A DNA stretch of 64,000 bases, taken from assembly GCF_032854445.1 (NCBI RefSeq), contig NC_088307.1:20152001-20216000 (forward strand), written 5' to 3'. Positions within the stretch are counted from its first letter, which is position 1. Each line of letters starts with the position of its first letter. The notes under the pieces were generated by a model. It saw only the letters and a program-made list of their open reading frames with translations. It ran no database searches and was not told the DNA's origin. The position numbers and the translations under genes are program-made. Positions 14,501 to 26,500 of this stretch are shown here, piece by piece. This DNA comes from Liolophura sinensis (taxonomy: Eukaryota; Mollusca; Polyplacophora; Chitonida; Chitonidae).

Positions 14501-17500
14501 TGAGGATGCCATTCTGATCAAAAAGAAGAGAGACGCTGAGGTACAGTAAAATAATAACGTATCCAGATGAATTGTACACCAACGATGCCTCAAAACTGAA
14601 GACAGCCATGTGAATCAGTCTTCAGAATTAGATACTGTTGGCAAAAGTACAAAATTAATATAATTAAAGATTACAGCAGAGAAACTAAAACCAAAGCACT
14701 GACGCCAGTGTGATAGCTGACAAATGGTCACAGGGCTCTTGTCAGTTTTAATCCAGGGTTTATTCTGATTGTTCATGTAAATGAGTAAATAACAGAAACT
14801 GACACACCCTTTTACACCATGGATTAAACAGAACTGGGTACAAAAATGCAATGATGCTAACAACAACTTAGCAGACGTCAGTGGTCTGAAGACGAATTCA
14901 TACAAACAAAGAGAAGCAGTCATCAGTTTTCAACGATGCTGGAAAAACACAGTGAATGTTCTGGTCATGTAAATGCAGGTTGTCAATAATCGATATATTT
15001 ATCACAGTTGCACTTCGAATGCAAGTGTTTATATATCCAACGTGGCGATCTAATTCAACAAGATAAATTTCCATACCCTATTCTCGTGTTCAGTGGAATT
15101 CGATACAGTTAAAAGCCAGTGTGCCAGAGATTCTGGATAATCTCTCCATATTTACCTACAAGGCAATTATACTTATTGTGAAACTTCAGAAACTAAGAGG
15201 GATGGTGTTAGATGGATAACCGAGACTTTGTTCCTCAGCAAAAACTAGACACATTCTTTAAAAATGACCGCCTCCAACGCCTAATTCTTTGCACTTTGTG
15301 TTATCAGGGATCAATCGTGATTGACGATATTGTGTTGCGAAAAAAGCAGTTGCCTCCGTCAGAAAAGGTAATACCAATTTAAATATGCCCATTCCTAGGT
15401 CGCAGTATTATTAGGCTATTGTGAAGTGTTTTGTACATGATGGAGTTGTACTGTACGATTCCATGTTTTGTGGAACATCCGTACTGGACGAGACGCCGAA
15501 GGCCGCGGACTTTCAACTCCTGTACAAAAAACGACCGAAGATACACTTCGATCTTGGATAATGCAATCTGCACCCGGTGATTAAATGTCTCTAACTCGCT
15601 TTTGACCTACGCAACAGTATTTTGGGGAATTTGTCAACATTTCAACCTCGTAAATGTTTTCATAAGGGCTGCAAGCAAACGATACACACCGCAGTGCCCT
15701 TAACAGATACTTAGTAGGCACTAAGCGGAAGACATAAGGTCATTTATGACAGCTTTGACTGACCTCTGAGCCCTAGGTCAAGCTAAATCTGGGATCATCT
15801 GGGATATTCACATCTTGCGTTGTATGTTAACCGAGGGACAACATAATTAAGCAGCCTGAAGGGGATTTGCCATAAAGACACGCTTGCGGCGTTGCCTATA
15901 TTTACGGTTACAAGCATTCTAACTGTCCTACTTTGAACTAAAGCAGGTTTATCATGGGGAATTTCAACTGTATGCGTTCCCCTTTTTCTGCCCCTTAAAT
16001 GACCCATTATGTATTTAAAAGATGCAGAGCATTGCTTTAATTTGTTACACATGTATTAAATGTGTTGCCATTTGTTCAAACCACCAGAAATTCATTACTA
16101 TTGAGGATGATATTTTAAAGAAGAAGAAGAAAAGAGTAGCTGCGGTAAGACAATAGTTGTATGCAAAATATGCTACATGAAAATATTACACCAAAAGGTT
16201 AACGTACTTCTATCGTGAGTACCACAAGTACAAAAATAAGACAAGCAATAATGGTTCCTTTTTTCAACGCCATCTGTTAGGACCAAGGGGTATTGTCTGT
16301 CTTCTTGTCTCTTTCTTGCAACCTGGATATCATATCTCTTGATGATTGACAAGAAATTTATAAACAGTTGATAAGACCACCATTATGTTCGTACTCTCTG
16401 GTATTTTCAGGCATATACTTGCATTAGTTTGCATATCTATTAGAGGGATTTGAATAGCTATTAATATGGCTTTAAAGGCTAGATCTGAACCTAGAAGAGT
16501 TCATGGAGTTTTACTGTGATGGCTGTTGTGACTCATACAATTGTATTTTGGGTTCTTGAAAAATCTACAGTTTAGCTGAGATGGTCATCTAAAACTGCAT
16601 GGAATATATGCCAGACTGATGAGTGCTTAAGTTCTATTGATCTCATTTGTTTTCTTTACACACAAAAGCCCGATGGTAATGAAGATTTGGCAGGTTACAA
16701 GACCAAAAAAATGAAGCTGAGGTGAAAAAAACTACATTTTTGGAGAAACATTTTTACATGGCAAAGTTCTGGTGAAATCCACTGATCATTTACAAACCCT
16801 TAACTTAAAGCTGAAGTTTAGCCTGAATTTCTGTCTGTTAAACATTTCGATACGGTTCAAATCAGTATACAATAACAAAGACATAATTTGAATAACAAAT
16901 TCAAATTAGAATTTGTGAATTTTTAATATCGCAAAAATAATAATTTGTCATTCACGTTCTGCAGGCTGGGCATAACTTTATTTCAAATCGACACATAGAA
17001 CTGTAGTTCTGACTCATGAGGCTCACAAAGGCTGTTAAGTAGGCTTCTTCGAGTTTTGGATAGTTGACTTTGCCATAAATCTCTTTTCACTCATGTACAA
17101 TTTACCTATGCTATATTTGAGACCATATTAACTCCTAGTTCTCACAAGGACTTGATTAACTGAAAATCGTGATTATCACACTTTCTCTCTTGACGGTTTG
17201 CAATAGAGAATGTGCAAATGACTGACCAGGCTCATGTTACTTGTGTTGTGTCTTCAGCATGGTAAGGTGACGATTTTGAGTCAGCCGTGGTAAGACAATA
17301 GCCTGCCATGAAATGGTGATATCAACGTTACACCACAACAAACTGAACAAACCACCAAAGAAACAAACAGTCCCATCCCTACCCAAATCTTGTTACGAAT
17401 CACAGTAATAGAAAGAAAATTATTATTTCATTAGGTTATCATTTAGCAAACAACTGTGGTTAGGTAACAAAAACTATGATGATAGATGTCCACAAGGATA

Positions 17501-20500
17501 AATTAAACTTTTTATTTGTGACGTCTGTATATCATCGGATTAATGTCATTGTCAAATTAAAATGTATATTTTTTTGTAAACAGCCCCCTGTCGTAATACA
17601 GGACCACATCATGGAGAGGAAGCGAGAAGCCAAGGTATAGTAATATGATCTAACAGTACTGTTATATCAAACCCATAATAAATTTATGTACAAAACAAGG
17701 CTGGGAAACAGGCCGGTGGCCGGTATTCGAGACAGGATGTGGACGTTGTACATATAATGTATTACATGTACAGTCTATTTCTTTGAATTTTTCCAAAGTA
17801 ACCGGTTTTCGATTATTTGTAAAAGTACTCAATACTCGAATTGCATTTCGTCGGTGATACGTAGCACCAAAAGATCTGCACATGGATGTATTGGATGCCA
17901 ACATTGCTGAAAAGGAAATGAGAATTTAGCACAAGGATATATGGTAAAATTACACGAATATATAATGAATGTTTGGAAGCAATATAATTTTCCTGTTTCC
18001 TGTTATTTTAAAAAAAATACGAAAAGGTGGGCAGTGGGAGTGTGTTTTAGACAAAAAATCTTGAGCGATGTTTTGTTAGCTCTTGCATGATGTTCCAAGC
18101 ATTCCTGACATTGTGTTTTCCGGAGGATTTTGACAATGTTGAAATTTGAAATGATGGTATTTGTCCACGTGTCGTTTACACATATGGTCCAAAACATGTA
18201 CACGTTATATGTATGGGGATACATGTGCTTTACAGGTAAAGAAAACATAAATATAACAAAGTCCATATGAAAGAGTGGGAAAAGCTAGTCGTAGATGTGA
18301 TCTTCAGTTTTTATTTCTTTAAAGAGTAAACGACTCTTGAAAATAATTTGTGTATGGTGGGTACCACCTTTTGGTATATTTAATCTTTTCGTAATAATGT
18401 TATAAATAAGGATGTAACACATGTTTAATAAATATATTTTCACTAGAACTTGGTCTTATGGTAAAAGTACAGTCAATGACAGTGTGTTTGAAGGAGACAG
18501 TATAAGAATTTACGCATATAAGAACGTAACCATTGAACTCAAAGAACCGGTCTTGTGTGACATGTTACTTTGACTTCTACCGAGGTCTTTAATACTGAAT
18601 AACAAAGCGTATTCTAATAAACTGGCAGCCTGGTTGTGTGAACAACATGCTGACTTTCTCTCCGACCGTGTGTGCGGTATGTTCGTCAATATCACATTGG
18701 ATGGTATATCGGATGGTAGGCGCTTGAGGTACACTTACACTGAGAAAGGTCAAAGCTGTTGGTGTTCACAGACATGTTACGGTGTCCTTATTAGATTTCT
18801 CTCAACAATTCTATGTTGTTGTAAAACTGCCACAGTGTTTTCTATCCACAGTCATCTATCATCGTGAAGGATGCCATTCTGATCAAAAATAAACGAGACG
18901 CTGGGGGTACAGTGAAATAATGGCATTTCCAGATGAACTGTACACCAACGATTCCTCACAAATGAAGATAGCCATGTGAATCAGTCTTCAGAATTAGATA
19001 CTGTGGGCAAAAGTACAAAATTAATATTATTAAAGATTACAACAAAGAGAGTAGTAAAAAAGCACTGACGACAGTGTGATAGCTGACAAATGGTCACAGG
19101 GCTGTACAATCCAGGTTTTATTCTGATTGTTCATGTAAATGAATACATAACTGAAACTGGGACACCCTTTTGCCCCATGGATTAAGCAGAACTGGGTACA
19201 AAAATGCAACGATGCTAATTACAGTTTAGCAGACGTCAGTGGTCTGAAGACGAATTCATACAAAGAGAAGCAGTCATCAGTTTTCATTGATGCTGGAAAA
19301 ACACAGTGAATGTTCTGGTCATGTAAATGCAGGTTGTCAATAATCGATACATGTATCATAGTTGCACTTTGATTGCAAGTGTTTATATACGTGGCGATCT
19401 AATTCAACATGATGAATTTCCATACCCTATTCTCGTGTTCAGCGGGATTCGAAAAAGTTAAAGCCAGTCTGCCAGAGATTCTGAATATTCTGTCCATATT
19501 TACCTACAAGAGAATTATACTCATTGTGAAACTTAAGAAACTAAGAGGGATGGTGTTAGATGGATAACCTTGACATTGTTCTTCAGCAAGAACTAGACAC
19601 ATTCTTTAAAAATGACCGCCACCAACGCCTAATTCTTTGCACTTTCTGTTATCAGGGATCTATCGTGAATGACGATATTGTGATGGGAAAAAATCAGCTG
19701 CCTCCGTCCGAAAAGGTAATACCAATTTAAATATGCCTATTCCAAGGTCGCAATATTATTAGGCTGTTGTGAAGTGTTTTGTACATGATGGAGTGGCACT
19801 GAACTACTCCATGTTGTGCTGAACAACCGTACTGGACGAGACGCTGAAGGCCGCAGACTTTCAACTCCTGTACAAAAAGCGACCGAAGATACACTTTGAT
19901 CTCGGGTAAGGCAATCTGCACCCGGTGATTAAATGTCCCTAACTCGCTTTTGACCTACGCAACCGTATTTTGCGGAATTTGTCAACATTTCAACCTTGTA
20001 AATGTTTTCATAAAGGCGGCAAGCAAGCGATACACACCGCAGTGCCCTTAACAGATTCTTAGGAGGCACTAAGCGGAAGACAAAAGGTCATTTATGACAG
20101 CTTTGATTGACCGCTGAGTCTTTGGTCAAGCTAAATCTGGGATTATCTGGGATATTTACATCTTGCGTTGTATGTTAACCGAGGGACAACGTAATTAAGC
20201 AGCCTGAAGGGGATTTGCCATACAGACACGCTTGCGGCGCCTCGTTGCCTGTATTTACGGTTACAAGCATTCTAACTGTCCTACTTTGAACTAAAGCAGG
20301 TTTATCATTGGGAATTTCAACTGTATGCGTTCCCCTTTTTCTGCCCCCTAAATAACCCGTTATGTATTTAAAAGATGCAGAGCATTGCTTTAATTTGTTA
20401 CACATGTATTAAATGTGTTGCCATTTGTTCAAACCACCAGAAATTCATTACTGTTGAGGATGATATTTTAAAGAAGAAGAAGAAAAGAGCAGCTGCGGTA

Positions 20501-23500
20501 AGACAATAGTTGTATGCAAAATATGCTACATGAAAATATTACACCAAAAGGTTAACGTACTTCTATCGTGAGTACCACAAGTACAAAAATAAGACAAGCA
20601 ATAATGGTTCCTTTTTTCAACGCCATCTGTTAGGACCAAGGGGTATTGTCTGTCTTCTTGTCTCTTTCTTGCAACCTGGATATCATATCTCTTGATGATT
20701 GACAAGAAATTTATAAACAGTTGATAAGACCACCATTATGTTCGTACTCTCTGGTATTTTCAGGCATATACTTGCATTAGTTTGCATATCTATTAGAGGG
20801 ATTTGAATAGCTATTAATATGGCTTTAAAGGCTAGATCTGAACCTAGAAGAGTTCATGGAGTTTTACTGTGATGGCTGTTGTGACTCATACAATTGTATT
20901 TTGGGTTCTTGAAAAATCTACAGTTTAGCTGAGATGGTCATCTAAAACTGCATGGAATATATGCCAGACTGATGAGTGCTTAAGTTCTATTGGTCTCATT
21001 TGTTTTCTTTACACACAAAAGCCCGATGGTAATGAAGATTTGGCAGGTTACAAGACCAAAAAAATGAAGCTGAGGTGAAAAAAACTACATTTTTGGAGAA
21101 ACATTTTTACATGGCAAAGTTCTGGTGAAATCCACTGATTATTTACAAACCCTTAACTTAAAGCTGAAGTTTAGCCTGAATTTCTGTCTGTTCAACATTT
21201 CGATACGGTTCAAATCAGTATACAATAACAAAGACATAATTTGAATAACAAATTCAAATTAGAATTTGTGAATTTTTAATATCGCAAAAATAATAATTTG
21301 TCATTCACGTTCTGCAGGCTGGGCATAACTTTATTTCAAATCGACACATAGAACTGTAGTTCTGACTCATGAGGCTCACAAAGGCTGTTAAGAAGGCTTC
21401 TTCGAGTTTTGGATAGTTGACTTTGCCATAAATCTCTTTTAACTCATGTACAATTTACCTATGCTATATTTGAGACCATATTAACTCCTAGTTCTCACAA
21501 GGACTTGATTAACTGAAAATCGTGATTATCACACTTTCTCTCTTGACGGTTTGCAATAGATAATGTGCAAATGACTGACCAGGCTCATGTTACTTGTGTT
21601 GTGTCTTCAGCATGGTAAGGTGACGATTTTGAGTCAGCCGTGGTAAGACAATAGCCTGCCATGAAATGGTGATATCAACGTTACACCACAACAAACTGAC
21701 CAAACCACCAAAGAAACAAACAGTCCCATCCCTACCCAAATCTTGTTACGAATCACAGTAATAGAAAGAAAATTATTATTTCATTAGGTTATCATTTAGC
21801 AAACAACTGTGGTTAGGTAACAAAAACTATGATGATAGATGTCCACAAGGATAAATTAAACTTTTTATTTGTGACGTCTGTATATCATCGGATTAATGTC
21901 ATTGTCAAATTAAAATGTATATTTTTTTGTAAACAGCCCCCTGTCGTAATACAGGACCACATCATGGAGAGGAAGCGAGAAGCCAAGGTATAGTAATATG
22001 ATCTAACAGTACTGTTATATCAAACCCATAATAAATTTATGTACAAAACAAGGCTGGGAAACAGGCCGGTGGCCGGTATTCGAGACAGGATGTGGACGTT
22101 GTACATATAATGTATTACATGTACAGTCTATTTCTTTGAATTTTTCCAAAGTAACCGGTTTTCGATTATTTGTAAAAGTACTCAATACTCGAATTGCATT
22201 TCGTCGGTGATACGTAGCACCAAAAGATCTGCACATGGATGTATTGGATGCCAACATTGCTGAAAAGGAAATGAGAATTTAGCACAAGGATACATGGTAA
22301 AATTACACGAATATATAATGAATGTTTGGAAGCAATATAATTTTCCTGTTTCCTGTTATTTTAAAAAAATACAAAAAGGTGGGCAGTGGGAGTGTGTTTT
22401 AGACAAAAAATCTTGAGCGATGTTTTGTTAGCTCTTGCACGATGTTCCAAGCATTCCTGACATTGTGTTTTCCGGAGGATTTTGACAATGTTGAAATTTG
22501 AAATGATGGTATTTGTCCACGTGTCGTTTACACATATGGTCCAAAACATGTACACATTATATGTATGGGGATACATGTGCTTTACAGGTAAAGAAAACAT
22601 AAATATAACAAAGTCCATATGAAAGAGTGGGAAAAGCTAGTCGTAGATGTGATCTTCAGTTTTTATTTCTTTAAAGAGTAAACGACACTTGAAAATAATT
22701 TGTGTATGGTGGGTATTTGGGACCACCTTTTGGTATATTTAATCTTTTCGTAATAATGTTATAAATAAGGATGTAACACATGTTTAATAAATATATTTTC
22801 ACTAGAACTTGGTCTTATGGTAAAAGTACAGTCAATGACAGTGTGTTTGAAGGAGACGATATGTGAATTAACACATATAATAACGTAACCATTGAACTGT
22901 AAGAACCGGTCTTCTGTGACAATTTACTTTGACTTCTACCGAGGTCTTTAAATACTGAATAACAAAGCGTGTTCTATCAAACTGACAGCGTGGATGTGTG
23001 AACAACATGCTGACTTTCTCTACAACCGTGTGTGCGGTATGTTCGTCAATATCACATTGTATATTGAATGGTAGGTGCTTGACGTACATTCACACTGAAA
23101 AAGGTCAAAGCGGTTGGTGTTCAGAGTTAGATACTGTTGGCAAAACCAGAAAATGAAAATAATTAAAGATTGCAGGAAAGAGAGTAAAACCAAAGCACTG
23201 ACGACAGTGTGATGGCTGGCAAATGGTCACAGGGCTCTTGTCATGTAAATGCAGGCTGTCAATAATCGATATGATTGCAAGTGTTTGTATACCCCACGTG
23301 GCGACCTACTTCAGCATGATGAATTTACAAACTCTATTCTCGTGTTCAGCGGAATTCCATACAGTTTAAAACTAGTGTGCCAGAGATTCTGGATACTCTG
23401 TCAATATTTACCTACAAGGGAATTATACTTATTGTGAAAATTAAGACACTAAGAGGGATGGTGTTTGGTGGATAACCTTGACATTGTTTTTCAGCAAAAA

Positions 23501-26500
23501 CTAGACACATTGTTTAAAAATGGCCTCCACCAACGCCTAATTCTTTGCACTTTCTGTTATCAGGGATCTATCGTGAATGACGATATTGTGATGAGAAAAA
23601 ATCAGTTACCTCCGTCAGAAATGGTAATACTACTTTAAATATGCCTATTCCTAGGTCGCAATATTATTAGGCTGTTGTGAAGTGTTTTGTACATGATGGA
23701 GTTGTACTGTACGATTCCATGTTTTGTGGAACATCCGTACTGGACGAGACGCCGAAGGCTGCTAACTTTCAACTCCTGTACAAAAAGTGACCAAAGATAC
23801 ACTTACAGATTTGGCTGGCCTGGAGTGGGGGGAGTTTTTCGATCTTGGATAATGCAATCTGCACCCGGTGATTAAATGTCCCTAAGTCGCTTTTGTTCTA
23901 CGCAACAGTATTTGCGGAATTTGTCAACATTTCAACCTCGCAAATGTTTTCATAAAGACGGAGAGCAAACGATACACACGACAGTGACTCATTTGCCGAA
24001 ATCTTAAGTAACAGAGAACTGTGGAATGTTTAGATATACAGAAATTAATCAGCTACTGTGTGGTAGTTACAGTAGTGGTTAGTCCCTACACAAAGATCTC
24101 TGCAATGGGATCGAAAGTTAGCTAAACCTTTTACATATACATTTAGCCGATTGCAGCAGAATTTACCACAGTACTCTTTGATACTTTTCCGTCATTTTAA
24201 ATTCGTGTCTCCCCATGTGTTTCTTGTTTTGCCAGAAACCAATCGTTATTGAGGATGAAATGATTCTAAAGAAGAAACGAGACGCTGAAGTATGATTAAC
24301 TACATTTTCAGACACAGATATCGATTTTCATTAAAATATAAAAGCAGTAATAGAACTGGGGCCTCTGTAGCATAGTCGTTTACCGGGCTAGTGCAACGCA
24401 ATTTACCTAGTAGCATCTCACCAATGCGATCGCTCTAAGTTCAAGTCCAGCTCCTGCTGGCTTCTTCATGTGTTGTACGTGAGAATTTTTGAAAGTAGCC
24501 TACGGATGGTCCTCAGTTTCGGGAGGCCAGTTGAAATATTTTAGAGTACGTCGATCAATAATAAATATAAGTAGAAAAGAGAAAAGATGCCATATTGTTA
24601 TATTTGAACTCAAATGACGTTGAAACGTTTCAAGTTTAAATTAGTTTGGAAATGGGTTTTGAACTGCATTCAACATGCAGTACAATATACAATATTTATT
24701 CACCGACACATGACGAATACATATTCACAGACAATATAAATATAAAATTGTCACCGGGAATAAGTCGCAACTGACCATGTTATATTCCTAAGAAAATATA
24801 AAGACTAAAGCCATGATAATATCAGAAATAGGCGATTAAATACACAGAGAAGTAAATAATGATAATCTAACATGTAGATCAACATGCATGTTTTGCCCGT
24901 GACGATCTAAGGCAAGGTTTACCTTTGGTATAATAACTATATTAAGACCGACTTTTGACGAGATTTGAACAAGGAAGAAGACTGTGTTGCGTTACTGCAG
25001 GCAATTTATCAATTTGGTCAACTATTTTAAGTGAGTAATAAAAAGTAGATTTAAATATAAGCTCGTATAGGTTTAATTGCTGACCACGTGTATTGTATTG
25101 GTAGACTTCTGATTGCCTCTGAAAGTAACGGAGGAAACTTTGAGGAATTTCAAAATACCATTTAAAAATGGTACAAATAGGCGTGGACAAACCGTAGGAA
25201 GGAGACGGTTATGATTTGGTGTAAAGTTAACAACTTGAGCTCCGCAAAGAGAGGCGCAGTATGCTCCAATCTGTGGGAAAGTGTTTTTGTAGATGGCGCT
25301 CTTTTTTGAAGAATTACCAAGAGATTAAGGTAAGATAGAAAACTATTTTCCCAGAGGTTATTGTCATAAGAAATGTATGGAATACCGGGGAATAGTACAA
25401 GATAAACAGATTCTTTATATTAGTTGAGAATTTAATGTAGTTAATAATAGCTATGTTTCTAGAAATTTTCATAACTTGTCGCTAAAGATTATCATGAGAA
25501 ATGTAAAGTGAGACACCTGTTCTATACCAATTATTAATGCGGGTAAGGAATATATATTCTGTCTGGATTGAGTCTTAATGAGCGTACACTTAATCTTACC
25601 CGGACTGAGTGAAAGACGGTTACCACGTAACCACTCGTATATCGTATCCATCTCAAAAGATATAGTATCAACAACAGCATTGACTTCGCTGTCAGAATAG
25701 GTCACGCTAGTATTATCAGCAAATAAGATAAGATGTACCAATTAGAGGCACTGGCTATATCATTAATATACTAGTATAACAAAAATAGAGTCAGTCCTAA
25801 CATCGAACCTTGTGACACTCCACGCAGTATAGGTTCTTTCTCAGAAAATGTTCCATTAGATATCACTTTCTGGGAACGGCCATGGAGGTAACTATTACAC
25901 CGATTATTAGATATACCTCTAAAGCCATAGTGTGATAACTTAAACAGCAGAATATCATATTGAACTGTATGAAAAGACGGTAACTGTTACACCATTTATT
26001 AGATATACATCTAAATCAATGGTGTGATAACTTAAACCAGCAAATTATTATGTATAACTGTACCAAAATCTGTCTAGGAAAACGGTTACGGTGAACTTTT
26101 TACCTTGTTTTCCTTGGATCAATTTATCATACAATGTCGTGGTTGATAAACTGGTTGAATGGTTGGCTCTGAAACCATACTGATTCTCAGAGAGTATATT
26201 GTTCGAGTCCAGAAATTTGAGCGCAATGGTGGCAGAGTTTCCCTACAACTTTGCTGACTCAAGGCAGAACTGAAATGGGACGATAATTTTCGCAGTTGCC
26301 TGAATCATGTGACTTTACACAGGTGTGACCTTAGCGGATTTTAAAATGTCTGGCACTTGTCCAGAAGTAAAAGACAGATGCATAGTATGGACAAGAGGAT
26401 ATGATGGTTGTTCCGAAATTAATTAGCAAAGGGAAATCCGCATGTCATCTAAACCTAGGGCTGCCGATTTAAGATCCGTTATAATTGCTATGTACATCAA

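Larger units (their letters stand above)
14150..18500. repeat. Tandem segmental duplication, unit 1 (~4.35 kb)
   Basis: Carries exons S (14487), G (15308), A (16088), dead B (16666) and C (17584). The corresponding points in unit 2 are offset by 4365, 4348, 4353, 4353 and 4353 bp. From about 16.0 to 18.4 kb the two units are almost identical, so that part of the duplication is recent or recently gene-converted. Confidence 0.88.
18500..22860. repeat. Tandem segmental duplication, unit 2 (~4.35 kb)
   Basis: Second copy of the S-G-A-(B)-C cassette. A block at its start (ACTTTGACTTCTACCGAGGT at about 18570) also occurs in unit 1 at about 14200 and in a partial third unit at about 22930. Differences from unit 1 in the C-exon intron are rare. 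Confidence 0.87.
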
